DNA of 35,727 nucleotides from Halobacteriales archaeon QS_4_70_19 (GTDB lineage: Archaea; Halobacteriota; Halobacteria; Halobacteriales; Haloarculaceae), in contig PXRM01000006.1 in NCBI GenBank assembly GCA_003020985.1, forward strand, positions 1 to 35,727, written 5' to 3'. Under the pieces are notes generated by a model. That model ran no database searches. It was not told where the DNA came from and saw only the letters and a program-made list of their open reading frames with translations. Made by a program: the position numbers and the translations under genes. Positions 14,200-21,902 of the stretch are shown here, piece after piece. Each line of letters begins with the position of its first letter. The stretch's first letter is position 1.

Positions 14200-14622
14200 C
14201 TACTGCTCCACCCGGGTCGGCTCGTGCCGGTACCGGACCGTCGGCATCCCGTCGAACGCCGGCCCGCGACCGTCGTTGTGGAAGCCGGCAGCCTCGGCGA
14301 TGTCGCGCTTCTCGTCGGCGTTCTCCGAGACCAGCAGCTCGACCGACATCGACTCGCCGCGAGCGAAGCGGAGGGGCTCCTCCAGGAGCCGCTCGCAGGC
14401 CTGCAGCGCTCCCTCGAACTGGGTGATGTGGACCACGCCGTTCTGTGCGTCGTAGCTCACGAACCCGACAACGCGGCCTCCCTCCTCGGCGCCGTCCGCG
14501 TCCGGCTCCGTAGCCACCCGGACCGTCCGGTCGTGGACCAGATTGCGCATCACGTCCGACGGGTGGTCCGTCAGCTCGGCCAGGCGGTCGGCATCGGCTT
14601 CGACGGCGTCCCGCACGTCCAT
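14200..14622 (-). CDS. GNAT-like acetyltransferase family protein
   Basis: 140 residues from ATG at 14620-14622. The N-terminus MDVRDAVEADADRLAEL resembles the first helix of GNAT N-acetyltransferases. It continues with strands VVGFVSYDAQNGVVHITQFE, an acceptor-like helix ACERLLEEPLRFA and a C-terminal GFHNDGRGPAFDGM region. The acetyl-CoA loop (Q/RxxGxG/A) is not clear, so activity is uncertain. The start is chosen 13 codons inside a longer frame because minus-strand gtttaacta (14645-14653) is 23-31 bases upstream and MDVRDAVEADA is a typical GNAT start. Divergent from uvrC. Confidence 0.68.
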   Translation of the reverse strand: MDVRDAVEADADRLAELTDHPSDVMRNLVHDRTVRVATEPDADGAEEGGRVVGFVSYDAQNGVVHITQFEGALQACERLLEEPLRFARGESMSVELLVSENADEKRDIAEAAGFHNDGRGPAFDGMPTVRYRHEPTRVEQ

Positions 14623-14644
14623 GGTCCAGGCCTGGGCATGCAGG

Positions 14645-14653
14645 TAGTTAAAC
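14645..14653 (-). promoter_or_regulatory. TATA element of the GNAT-like gene
   Basis: Minus strand GTTTAACTA followed by the ATG at 14622 with leaderless spacing; it favours the shorter protein. Confidence 0.6.
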
Positions 14654-14768
14654 CCCCGCACGCGGACGCGCAGTCGGACGGTTTCGTGTCCCGTCCGCGC
14701 CGTGGAACCAACTCCCCGCGTCCGCAGGCGACACCCACATGTCCATCCCGGTCCGAGTCCCGGGTAGC

Positions 14769-16511
14769 ATGGACGCGGCCGCGGTCAGGGAACGCGCCTC
14801 GGCACTCCCGGCCAGTCCGGGCGTCTACCAGTTCGAGGACGCCGACGGGACGGTGCTCTACGTGGGGAAGGCCGTCGACCTGCGGGACCGCGTGCGGTCG
14901 TACGCGGACCCGCGCGGCGAGCGCATCCGCCGGATGGTCGAGCGCGCCACCCGGGTGGACACCGCCGTCACGGACACGGAGACGCAGGCGCTGCTGCTGG
15001 AGGCCAACCTCATCAAGCGCCACCAGCCGCGCTACAACGTCCGGCTGAAGGACGACAAGTCGTACCCGCTCGTCCAGCTGACCGCCCACCGCTTCCCCCG
15101 CATCGAGGTCACGCGCGACCCGGACCCGGACGCCACCGTCTACGGCCCGTACACGGAGATGGGTCGCGTCGAGACCGTAGTGAAGGCGCTCCGGGAGACG
15201 TACGGACTGCGTGGCTGCTCCGACCACAAGTTCCAGGGACGGGACCGCCCGTGCCTGGACTACGAGATGGGGCTCTGCACGGCTCCCTGTACGGGCGAGA
15301 TCGACGAGTCCGGCTACGCGAGCGACGTCGAGTCCGTCAGGCGCTTCTTCGAGGGGGAGACGGGCGTCCTGGCCGACCCCCTCCGGGACGCGATGGAGGC
15401 CGCGGCCGCCGACCAGGCGTTCGAGCGCGCGGCCAACCTCCGGGACCGCCTCGAGGCGGTCGAGGCGTTCCACGGGGGCGGGGGCGAGGCCGTCCACGCC
15501 GGCGACCGCGAGGAGCGGGCGATCGACGTGCTCGGCGTCGCCATGTCCGGCGGCGAGGCCACGGTCGCCCGGCTCCACAGCGCGGACGGCAAGCTCGTCG
15601 ACCGGGAGCGCCACTCGCTGGCGGCACCCGAGGGTGAGGACCGCGCGGCGGCCGTCCTCTCCGCGTTCCTCACCCAGTTCTACGCCGAGCGCGAGCTCCC
15701 CGACGCGCTCCTCCTCTCGGAGCGCCCCGACGATACGGACGTGACCGCGTGGCTCGAGGCCGAGGGGGGCGCCGTCCGCGTCCCGGGGGCCGGCCGCGAG
15801 GCGACGCTGGTCGACCTGGCGCTCAAGAACGCCCGCTCGCGCGAGAGTGGCCGCGACGAACTCGGCGCGCTCCGGGACGCGCTCTCTCTCCCCCGGCGCC
15901 CCGAGCGAATCGAGGGGTTCGACGTGAGCCACGCGAGGGGGAAGGCCGTCGTCGGGTCGGACGTCACGTTCGCCGACGGGACGGCCGACAAGTCGGGCTA
16001 CCGCCGCAAGCGCCTCGCCGACGAGAACGACGACTACGCGAACATGCGCCGGCTCGTGGCCTGGCGGGCGGAGCGGGCCATCGAGGCGCGGGACGACCGC
16101 CCGGACCCGGACCTCCTGCTCATCGACGGCGGCGAGGGGCAGCTGGGCGCCGCGCAGGACGCCCTCGCGGAGACGGGCTGGGACGTGCCGGTCGTCGCGC
16201 TGGCCAAGGCGGAGGAGCTCGTGGTCACCCCGGACGGCGTCCAGCGCTGGCCCGGCGACGCACCCCACCTCCACGTCCTCCAGCGGGTCCGGGACGAGGC
16301 TCACCGCTTCGCCGTCTCATACCACCAGCAGGTCCGGGACGAGGTGTCGACCCCGCTGGACGAGGTAGACGGTATCGGGCCCGAGCTCCGCAAGCGGCTC
16401 CTCCGGCGGTTCGGCAGCGTCGAGGGGCTGCGCGAGGCCTCGCGTGAGGAACTCGCATCCGTCGATGGCGTCGGCCCGTCGACCGCGGCGCGGGTCGACC
16501 GGGCGCTGTGA
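14769..16511 (+). CDS. uvrC: excinuclease ABC subunit C
   Basis: 580 residues from ATG 14769 ([20 protein letters not shown]); an in-frame ATG at 14739 would add ten. Domains in order: GIY-YIG nuclease (GVYQF ... [13 protein letters not shown]), Cys cluster ([17 protein letters not shown]), UVR helix pair (residues about 200-230), RNase H-like nuclease ([45 protein letters not shown]) and a C-terminal tandem helix-hairpin-helix ([30 protein letters not shown]). It makes the dual incisions of nucleotide excision repair with UvrA and UvrB, which are not encoded here. Haloarchaea carry this bacterial-type system. All catalytic segments look intact. Confidence 0.95.
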   Translation: MDAAAVRERASALPASPGVYQFEDADGTVLYVGKAVDLRDRVRSYADPRGERIRRMVERATRVDTAVTDTETQALLLEANLIKRHQPRYNVRLKDDKSYPLVQLTAHRFPRIEVTRDPDPDATVYGPYTEMGRVETVVKALRETYGLRGCSDHKFQGRDRPCLDYEMGLCTAPCTGEIDESGYASDVESVRRFFEGETGVLADPLRDAMEAAAADQAFERAANLRDRLEAVEAFHGGGGEAVHAGDREERAIDVLGVAMSGGEATVARLHSADGKLVDRERHSLAAPEGEDRAAAVLSAFLTQFYAERELPDALLLSERPDDTDVTAWLEAEGGAVRVPGAGREATLVDLALKNARSRESGRDELGALRDALSLPRRPERIEGFDVSHARGKAVVGSDVTFADGTADKSGYRRKRLADENDDYANMRRLVAWRAERAIEARDDRPDPDLLLIDGGEGQLGAAQDALAETGWDVPVVALAKAEELVVTPDGVQRWPGDAPHLHVLQRVRDEAHRFAVSYHQQVRDEVSTPLDEVDGIGPELRKRLLRRFGSVEGLREASREELASVDGVGPSTAARVDRAL

Positions 16512-16552
16512 CCGAGCCGCCGCTCACGCCGCGGATGTCCGGAGCGACCGGC

Positions 16553-16935
16553 TCAGAGGTCGGGCCGCTGGAAGAATATGTCGTCGTACTTCGCGCCACC
16601 ACCCTCGAGGTCGACGTAGATGCCGGCTGGTGTTCGTCCGTCCCGGCGTTCCCTGACATCGAACGTCTCCTCTGCCGTGTCGCCGCCCGTGACCTGGACC
16701 GATACTCGGACCGTCGTTCCGGGTTCGACGAGGTCCTGCCACGACCGCGACACCGGCGGGTGACCGTGACCGTCTCGTCCAGCAGCACCGCACCGATCCC
16801 CGTGTCGGTCACCCGTATCGAGACGGTCTCCCGGTTCGTCCTACTTGAGGTAGCTCCCGACGCGCCGGTCAGGGTTTCGGTACACCCCGCCACGAGCGCG
16901 GCGGTGAGCGACGCGAGGAGCTGTCGTCGGTTCAT
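16553..16935 (-). pseudogene. Tat lipoprotein paralogue with a one-base deletion
   Basis: ATG at 16933-16935 opens MNRRQLLASLTAALVAGC, a twin-Arg lipoprotein signal with lipobox LVAGC. It is followed by VSIRVTDTGIGAVLLDETV. Near 16757 the homology jumps frame, continuing SRSWQDLVEPGTTVRVSVQV, RRDGRTPAGIYVDLEG and FFQRPDL to the stop at 16553-16555. Adding one C to the run there (ACCCCGCCG) restores a protein that aligns along its whole length with the intact neighbour at 17058-17609, minus most of that protein's Thr/Pro/Ser linker. So it is a recently duplicated gene, broken by one base or by a sequencing error. It keeps its own TATA element. Confidence 0.8.
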
Positions 16936-16960
16936 CTTTCTGTAGGACACGCCAGCCCGG

Positions 16961-16970
16961 ATACTTATTC
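16961..16970 (-). promoter_or_regulatory. TATA element of the broken lipoprotein gene
   Basis: Minus strand GAATAAGTAT, 26-35 bases before ATG 16935, in a locally AT-rich patch. It suggests independent transcription of this copy. Confidence 0.55.
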
Positions 16971-17057
16971 TTCGCCCTCGGGGCTCGGACGGATCGTCGC
17001 CTGCTCCGACCGGGTGGTTCGAACGACCGGTGACGGAATCCGCATCGAGGCCCGGCG

Positions 17058-17609
17058 TCACAGGTCCGGCCGGGAGATGCGTATCTCCTCGGAATCGTTG
17101 TACCTTCCTTGGAGGTAGATGTATATCCCTGCTGGCCTCCGCCCGTCGTCCCTGGCGTTGATCGTGATCTCCCGTTCGATGGACTTCCCACCCTCGACCT
17201 GCACCTCCACCCGAACCGTCGTCCCGGGATCGACGACATCGTCCCACCCCCGAGATTCGGGCGGCGCCACCGTCACCGTCTCGTCCAGCAGTACGGTTCC
17301 GTCCGCCGTATCGACCACCCGAACCGAGGCCGTCTCCGTCTCGTCTCGCCGGTTCGAGAGATCGACTATCGCCGCCTTCGGCCCGGCGGGTGTGGGGGTT
17401 GCGGTGGGCGACTCGGTCGGCGTCGGCATCGGGGACGGCTCTCGTGTCCTCGTCGGCGTCGACCTGTCGGTGGGAGTGGCCGAACTGCTGGCCGATCCCG
17501 TCGACTCGCCGGTCCCGTTAGATGACGACTTGCCACCGTCGATTCCCGTTTCGACACACCCCGCGGTCAGAACGGCGCCAACCGTCGTGAGGATTCCGCG
17601 ACGTTTCAT
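17058..17609 (-). CDS. Tat-exported lipoprotein, unknown function
   Basis: 183 residues from ATG at 17607-17609. The signal MKRRGILTTVGAVLTAGC has a twin Arg and lipobox LTAGC, so the mature protein should start at a lipid-modified Cys18. A low-complexity linker of Ser, Thr and Pro (TPTRTREPSPMPTPTE and similar, residues about 30-78) is a likely glycosylation or spacer region. A roughly 105-residue beta-rich domain follows (ASVRVVDTADGTVLLDETV, DPGTTVRVEVQVEGGKS, DDGRRPAGIYIYLQGR, ending ISRPDL). The domain looks like a small Ig-like or C2-like sandwich, an inference. It begins 15 bases after the stop of the Tat-exported protein at 17625 in the same direction, and its frameshifted paralogue follows. 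Confidence 0.78.
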   Translation of the reverse strand: MKRRGILTTVGAVLTAGCVETGIDGGKSSSNGTGESTGSASSSATPTDRSTPTRTREPSPMPTPTESPTATPTPAGPKAAIVDLSNRRDETETASVRVVDTADGTVLLDETVTVAPPESRGWDDVVDPGTTVRVEVQVEGGKSIEREITINARDDGRRPAGIYIYLQGRYNDSEEIRISRPDL

Positions 17610-17624
17610 CCTGTCTCCACCCGA

Positions 17625-18077
17625 TTAGTGGTTCCCGTTCGCATGCTGATAGCTGAGTTCAACTGCATCGACCGTGCGTGCTGAGAACTGTGAATCCCAG
17701 CCTGCCGTCGTCGAATCCTCTATGCACTTGCTTGCGCCCTGTGAGCAACGATCCGGGTAGGTCGCGCACATGGGTGTGCTGTTGAGATCGAACGTTCCGG
17801 GGAGGACGATTCCGACATTATGTTCCGCTGGTATACTATCCTCGTCCGACATGAACTTGTTCAGATGGATAGTTTCGCGTTGTGGGTCGACATAATGGCC
17901 CACGACTGATGGCATTGATCCCGTGACAACGGAGTCGGGAACTAGTTCGTTCGGACTCGCTACCAACTGCAGGTTGACGAAGTCGACAACGTTCTCCGAT
18001 TCCGCGGAGACGGCTCCCATCGTTGCTATCCCAGTCCCGCTCGCACATAGTACCTGCAGTAATGATCTCCGCTTCAT
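17625..18077 (-). CDS. Tat-exported protein, unknown function
   Basis: 150 residues from ATG at 18075-18077. The signal is MKRRSLLQVLCASGTGIATM with probable cleavage after AVSA, and no lipobox, so it is secreted free or held by partners. The mature part is acidic with three Cys in a short segment (TPMCATYPDRCSQGASKCIE). It also contains VVDFVNLQLVASPNELVPD, VGHYVDPQRETIHLNKF and VGIVLPGTFDLN. Base composition is distinctly more AT-rich than in its neighbours, suggesting recent transfer. It heads a probable operon with the lipoprotein 15 bases downstream. I do not recognise a family. A secreted effector or envelope component are both possible; neither is shown. Confidence 0.72.
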   Translation of the reverse strand: MKRRSLLQVLCASGTGIATMGAVSAESENVVDFVNLQLVASPNELVPDSVVTGSMPSVVGHYVDPQRETIHLNKFMSDEDSIPAEHNVGIVLPGTFDLNSTPMCATYPDRCSQGASKCIEDSTTAGWDSQFSARTVDAVELSYQHANGNH

Positions 18078-18093
18078 TTGCCTCTATGACACA

Positions 18094-18118
18094 TGTGATC
18101 ACACCACACTTATTTTTT
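18094..18118 (-). promoter_or_regulatory. TATA-like element plus 10-bp palindrome (operator candidate)
   Basis: Minus strand AAAAAATAAG (18109-18118) is a TATA candidate for the Tat-exported protein. The perfect palindrome TGTGATCACA (18094-18103) lies between it and the start codon, close to the expected transcription start, where a repressor could act. It overlaps a second short palindrome, CACATGTG. The remaining DNA up to 18355 is AT-rich near 18110-18165 and otherwise shows no gene. Confidence 0.5.
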
Positions 18119-18355
18119 CGATTGAGCAGATCTTGATTTTGAATAATCACTCAGAGTCAAACTGTATTCATTGGACGCTTCCGTAGGGTCTGAATCGCTC
18201 CACGACCACGAAGATGAATCTGTGACCGTGGAACTGGCCTGCGCGTTCCGGTCTCCCGTCATGGTCGGACGGCACCGGTCGGCGAGTGTCTCTACACCCG
18301 TCGCCGTTCTGCGGGCGATTCCCGGTGCGTAGCAACCGCCTTGAGCCCCAACTAC

Positions 18356-18363
18356 TTAGTAAT
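18356..18363 (+). promoter_or_regulatory. TATA element of vapBC
   Basis: TTAGTAAT 23-30 bases before ATG 18386. It supports a leaderless vapB starting there rather than the in-frame ATG at 18341. Confidence 0.6.
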
Positions 18364-18385
18364 AGGTGTACGTCTATATCCACGC

Positions 18386-18616
18386 ATGGGAACCAAGTCA
18401 CTCACCATCACCGAGGAGGCGTATGAGCGCCTGAAAGCACAGAAGCGGGCCGGAGAGAGCTTCACGGACACGATCATCCGCATCACCGAGCGGGGCGACC
18501 CCAGCGAGAGCTTCGGGATGATGGCCGAGGTCGGCGGCTTCCGCGAGGCGGTCGAGGGCACTCGCGAACAGTTCGACGAGGACCTGCGCGACCGCGCCGA
18601 CCGAAGGGGCGAATGA
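18386..18616 (+). CDS. vapB: VapB-type antitoxin
   Basis: 76 residues starting MGTKSLTITEEAYERLKAQK. The N-terminal strand and helices are those of the haloarchaeal VapB antitoxin family (SLTITEEAYERLKAQKR, SFTDTIIRI). The acidic C-terminal tail (REQFDEDLRDRADRRG) should wrap the toxin. It neutralises the VapC nuclease and probably represses the operon through its N-terminal DNA-binding part. Its TGA overlaps the toxin ATG in ATGA (18613-18616), the classic coupled antitoxin-toxin arrangement. The start is fixed by the TATA element at 18356. Confidence 0.85.
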   Translation: MGTKSLTITEEAYERLKAQKRAGESFTDTIIRITERGDPSESFGMMAEVGGFREAVEGTREQFDEDLRDRADRRGE

Positions 18617-19017
18617 TAGCCCTCGACGCGTCGGTCCTCATCGACCACCTCGACGGCGAGCCTGCTGCGGAGGCGTTCGTCGATCAGCACCAGAAGAAGC
18701 AGTTGTACGCACCCACGTTCATCCTCTACGAGGTGTACCGGGGCGGCGCGCGGGCTGTCTCCGGAGATCGCCGTGGCGCCGTCCGCGACCTCGTCGACGG
18801 GCTCGGCTGGCTGGAGCCACTGGAGTTCAACCAGGCCGCCGCCGCCGAGGCCGCACTAGTCGAGGCCGAGCTCCTCGATGCTGGTGACGAAATAAATACG
18901 GCCGACGTGGTCATCGCCGGGACGTGCCGGCATTACGGCGCCGACCTCGCGACGGGCGACAGCCACTTCGACCATGTCGACGAACTAGGCATTGTCGACT
19001 ACCCGGGTGGTGCGTGA
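18613..19017 (+). CDS. vapC: VapC PIN-domain ribonuclease toxin
   Basis: 134 residues, a complete PIN domain. The metal-binding acids are present: Asp5 (MIALDASVLID), Glu40 (ILYEVYRGG), Asp98 (INTADVVIAGT) and Asp116 with Asp120 (ATGDSHFDHV). Such toxins cleave RNA, often tRNA or rRNA, when the labile antitoxin is lost. It overlaps vapB by four bases. The length is normal and no residue is missing, so the pair should be active. A structured three-way-junction element begins 23 bases downstream and the accessory lipoprotein genes lie upstream, consistent with a mobile or plastic island. Confidence 0.9.
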   Translation: MIALDASVLIDHLDGEPAAEAFVDQHQKKQLYAPTFILYEVYRGGARAVSGDRRGAVRDLVDGLGWLEPLEFNQAAAAEAALVEAELLDAGDEINTADVVIAGTCRHYGADLATGDSHFDHVDELGIVDYPGGA

Positions 19018-19039
19018 CCACCTTGCTGTAGCGAGGAAA

Positions 19040-19104
19040 CCCCGCCGTCGTCGGGCGACGCCCGACTGCTTGAGGGGTGGAGTCCCTCTCCGTTCACGGC
19101 GGGG
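19040..19104 (+). ncRNA. three-way-junction RNA-like element, possible IS200/IS605 end remnant
   Basis: A perfect 9-bp outer stem (ccccgccgt 19040-19048 with acggcgggg 19096-19104) encloses two hairpins. The first is gtcgggc-gac-gcccgac (19050-19066); the second is gaggg (19072-19076) with ccctc (19084-19088). A further inverted repeat ggccac/gtggcc lies at about 19124-19149. No gene is present in 19018-19310. The layout resembles structured right ends of haloarchaeal IS200/IS605 (tnpB) elements, whose 3' transcripts are structured RNAs, but no tnpB remnant is seen. An intrinsic RNA gene or a vapBC terminator are alternatives. Confidence 0.5.
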
Positions 19105-19279
19105 AGGAATCGCGTTCGTGAAGGCCACCTCTCGCCTTCCAGTGGCCCCTCGGTGTCCAACCGCTTTCGCGCCCTGAATGACGAGTCCTCGCCACGTCAG
19201 GCCGTGTGCGTCTTTCACTGTTGCCGTTCTGTGTTTGCTCTCCGTTCCTATCGAAGGGAGATGTCGATCGGGGGTGCAG

Positions 19280-19286
19280 TTTTATT
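19280..19286 (+). promoter_or_regulatory. TATA element of the SPFH gene
   Basis: TTTTATT 25-31 bases before ATG 19311, leaderless spacing. It supports this start rather than longer upstream frames. Confidence 0.6.
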
Positions 19287-19310
19287 GCCCGACGGGCACA
19301 AGCGACACAC

Positions 19311-20633
19311 ATGTCCCGCTCGCGGTCCTCGTCCTCCACCTCGGGTTCCGGCGGTATCTTCTACGAGCTCGGCAGGCTGTCGAGCGAGTTCTCCGACGGG
19401 GACGAGGAGATGCCCGACCCCGGCAGCGACAGCTCCGCCACGCTGGACCAGGGGCCCGGCGCCGGTCGCCTCGTCTTCTACGTGGTCCTCGCCGCTGTCC
19501 TGGGTGGACTCTTCCTGGGCCGGCTGGACCTCACACCCACCCTGATCGCCGGCCTCGTCCTCCTGTGGATCGTCATCGCGGGCGTCTCCTCGTCGGTCCA
19601 GATCGTGCAGGCCTACGAGAAACGCGCCCTGACGGTCTTCGGCGAGAACCGCGGCCTGCTGGACCCCGGCATCCACTTCGTCCCCCCGTTCGTCTCCCGG
19701 GTCTACCAGTACGACATGCGGACGGAGGCGCTGGACGTCCCCAGCCAGGAGGCCATCACGCGCGACAACTCGCCCGTACGCGCGGACGCGGTGGTCTACA
19801 TCCGCGTCATGGATGCCGAGCGCGCGTTCCTCCAGGTCGACGACTACCGCCGCGCCACGCTCAACCTCGCCCAGACCACCCTCCGGGCGGTCATCGGCGA
19901 CATGGAGCTGGACGAGACGCTGAGCCAGCGCGAGCGCATCAACGAGCGCATCCAGGACGAACTGGCGGGCCCCACCGACGAGTGGGGGATCCGCGTCGAG
20001 GCCGTCGAGGTCCGCGAGGTGAAACCCTCCCAGGCCGTCCAGAGCGCGATGGAGCAGCAGACCGCCGCCGAGCGCCGTCGCCGTGCCATGATCCTGGAGG
20101 CGCAGGGCGAGCGTCGCTCGTCCGTCGAGCGTGCCGAGGGGGAGAAGCAGGCGAACATCATCCGCGCGGAGGGGTCGAAGCAGTCCCAGGTGCTCGAGGC
20201 TCAGGGTGACGCCCTCGCCACCGTGCTCCGGGCCCGTGCGGCGGACTCGATGGGCGAGCGCGCCGTCATCGACCGCGGGATGGAGGCGCTCGACGTCATC
20301 GGCGGGGGCGAGTCCACGACGTTCGTCCTCCCGCAGGAACTGACCTCGCTCGTCGGGCGGTACGGGAAGCGCCTCTCCGGGAGCGACGCGGGGATCGTCG
20401 ACCTGGAGTCGACCCTGGAGGGCCGCGAGTTCGACGCCGACGAGCGGGAACTGCTCGGCCTCGACGACGTCGAGGCGCTCGCCGCCGGCGTCCCCGGCAA
20501 CGGGGCGAAAACGAACGGCCACGGGGGCGGCGAGGGGGCTGACGCCGGGGCCGACGCGGACCCCGAGTACGACCCCGACTCCGGACCCGGGTACGACTCG
20601 GACATCGACTCCGAGTACGACCCCGACGCCTGA
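19311..20633 (+). CDS. SPFH/Band 7 (stomatin-prohibitin-like) membrane protein
   Basis: 440 residues. A Ser/Gly/Asp-rich N-terminus precedes two close membrane helices (residues about 53-95: LVFYVVLAAVLGGLFLG and LIAGLVLLWIVIAGV). The SPFH domain follows (VQAYEKRALTVFGENRGLLD, GIHFVPPF, DNSPVRADAVVYIRV, LRAVIGDMELDETLSQRE, WGIRVEAVEVREVKP). Next comes a coiled coil with the usual repeats (QQTAAERRRRAMILEAQGE, GSKQSQVLEAQGDA). The C-terminus is an acidic tail with Tyr-Asp-Pro/Ser-Asp repeats. Stomatin-like proteins oligomerise in membrane microdomains and regulate membrane proteases and channels. No NfeD-type protease gene is adjacent, so it stands alone here. Confidence 0.9.
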   Translation: MSRSRSSSSTSGSGGIFYELGRLSSEFSDGDEEMPDPGSDSSATLDQGPGAGRLVFYVVLAAVLGGLFLGRLDLTPTLIAGLVLLWIVIAGVSSSVQIVQAYEKRALTVFGENRGLLDPGIHFVPPFVSRVYQYDMRTEALDVPSQEAITRDNSPVRADAVVYIRVMDAERAFLQVDDYRRATLNLAQTTLRAVIGDMELDETLSQRERINERIQDELAGPTDEWGIRVEAVEVREVKPSQAVQSAMEQQTAAERRRRAMILEAQGERRSSVERAEGEKQANIIRAEGSKQSQVLEAQGDALATVLRARAADSMGERAVIDRGMEALDVIGGGESTTFVLPQELTSLVGRYGKRLSGSDAGIVDLESTLEGREFDADERELLGLDDVEALAAGVPGNGAKTNGHGGGEGADAGADADPEYDPDSGPGYDSDIDSEYDPDA

Positions 20634-20701
20634 CTGGCCGCCACGACCGGCCCTCCCACGGACCCGACGCGCTTTTGCCGCCACCGGTGTTTCGCCGGGG
20701 T

Positions 20702-21511
20702 ATGAGAGCGCTGACGCTCGGTCCCGCCGGGACCTACTCGCACCGCGCGACGCGAGCCATCGCGACCGACGACGAGATCGAGTTCGCCGAGTCCGTGACG
20801 AGCATCGTCGAGGGGGTCGCCGGCGGGGAGTTCGAGCGTGGCGTCATCCCGGTCGAGAACAGCATCGAGGGGTCGGTCTCGGAGTCGCTGGACGCCCTGG
20901 CCGAGCGCAACGTCGCCGTCGTCCGGGAGATCGTCACGCCGATCCGGCACGCCCTGCTCGCCCGGACCGGCGAGTTCGAGGTCGTCGCCAGCCACGCGCA
21001 GGCGCTGGCCCAGTGCCGGAGCTACCTCGACCGCGAGTACCCCAACGCCACGCTGGAGGCGGTCGCCTCCACCGCCCGCGGCGTCGAGCGCGCCCGCGAG
21101 GATGCCGGCATCGCGGCCATCGGCCACCCCGACACGGCGGGCGAGGGGCTCCGCGTCCTCGCCGAGGACATCCAGGACCGGGACTCGAACGCCACCCGGT
21201 TCGTCGTCATCGCGCCCCAGTCCGAGCGCACCGAGGCGGGCGGCAAGACCAGCATCGTCGCTTACCCCGGCAACGACTACCCCGGCCTCCTGCTGGAGCT
21301 GCTGGAGTGCTTTGCCGACCGCGACATCAACCTCTCGCGCATCGAGTCGCGCCCCTCCGGCGAGCGCCTGGGCGACTACGTCTTCCACATCGACTTCAAC
21401 GCCGGGCTCTACGAGGACCGCGCCGCGGCCGCGCTCGAGGACCTGGAGGCGCTCTGCGAGAAGGGCTGGGTGAAGATGCTCGGCTCGTACGACACGGAAC
21501 ACGCGCTCTAA
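20702..21511 (+). CDS. pheA: prephenate dehydratase
   Basis: 269 residues. The N-terminal dehydratase domain contains LGPAGTYSHRA, VIPVENSIEGSVSESLD and the TRF motif (SNATRFVVIA) needed for catalysis. The C-terminal ACT domain (about residues 180-265: KTSIVAYPGNDYPGLLLELL, INLSRIESRPSGERLGDYVF) carries the ESRP motif for phenylalanine feedback. It converts prephenate to phenylpyruvate in phenylalanine synthesis. No chorismate mutase domain is fused, as is usual in haloarchaea. It lies 68 bases after the SPFH gene in the same direction but is probably transcribed on its own; a poly-T hairpin region follows its stop. Confidence 0.95.
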   Translation: MRALTLGPAGTYSHRATRAIATDDEIEFAESVTSIVEGVAGGEFERGVIPVENSIEGSVSESLDALAERNVAVVREIVTPIRHALLARTGEFEVVASHAQALAQCRSYLDREYPNATLEAVASTARGVERAREDAGIAAIGHPDTAGEGLRVLAEDIQDRDSNATRFVVIAPQSERTEAGGKTSIVAYPGNDYPGLLLELLECFADRDINLSRIESRPSGERLGDYVFHIDFNAGLYEDRAAAALEDLEALCEKGWVKMLGSYDTEHAL

Positions 21512-21514
21512 ACG

Positions 21515-21587
21515 AGCTTTTTTGTGCTGCGGGTGTCCTCTGCTCGGCCTCCGGGCACCACTTGCGCAGAGGACGTTCAAAAAAAGC
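21515..21587 (+). terminator. nested inverted repeat with poly-T after pheA
   Basis: agcttttttg (21515-21524) begins three bases after the pheA stop and is mirrored by caaaaaaagc (21578-21587). Inside, gtcctctg (21535-21542) pairs with cagaggac (21567-21574). The T-run is a typical archaeal termination signal on the plus strand, and the mirrored A-run gives one for the opposite strand. Confidence 0.65.
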
Positions 21588-21595
21588 CACGACTC

Positions 21596-21682
21596 GGGCG
21601 CTTCGCGCCCTCGTGCCGGTGTCGTTCGAAAGGTGGCGCAGCCGCCTTTCGTGACGACGAGAGACGCCGAAGGCGTCTCTCG
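21596..21682. repeat. three consecutive hairpins
   Basis: Stem-loops in a row: gggcgc-ttc-gcgccc (21596-21610), an 11-pair stem with one G-T wobble closing on gca (21627-21651), and a perfect 11-bp stem cgagagacgcc-gaa-ggcgtctctcg (21658-21682). The loops are 3 bases. Beyond them, 21683-21902 is AT-rich in part (near 21715-21800) with no gene seen. The function may be termination, RNA stability or a repetitive palindromic element. Confidence 0.8.
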
Positions 21683-21902
21683 AACCAGACCGCACTCGCT
21701 CTGCTCGCCCGGATGCAATAATTCATCTTTCAGTGCAGTGCGACCCTGATTGCTGTATTAAGTGTGAATTTTCTGTACTATGTATGAATTTGTAAATACG
21801 TGACGACTATATTCGGACTGTAGGGGTTCTAGAACCGCTCCGCCGTTCCGGACCGAAACGGGCCCCACAGCCCTTTTGCCCGCTAGCGAGCAACTCACCC
21901 GT

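Noticed and set aside
14571..16304. Long open frame antisense to uvrC (and similar ones opposite glyS, rlmE and the SPFH gene).
   Set aside because: Composition is the Arg/Val/Gly-rich shadow expected from G/C-biased codons; the sense strand encodes recognised proteins.
19136..19146. TTCCAGTGG resembling half of an ORB downstream of vapC.
   Set aside because: The second half of the dyad and the G-string are absent, and it overlaps an inverted repeat of the structured element.
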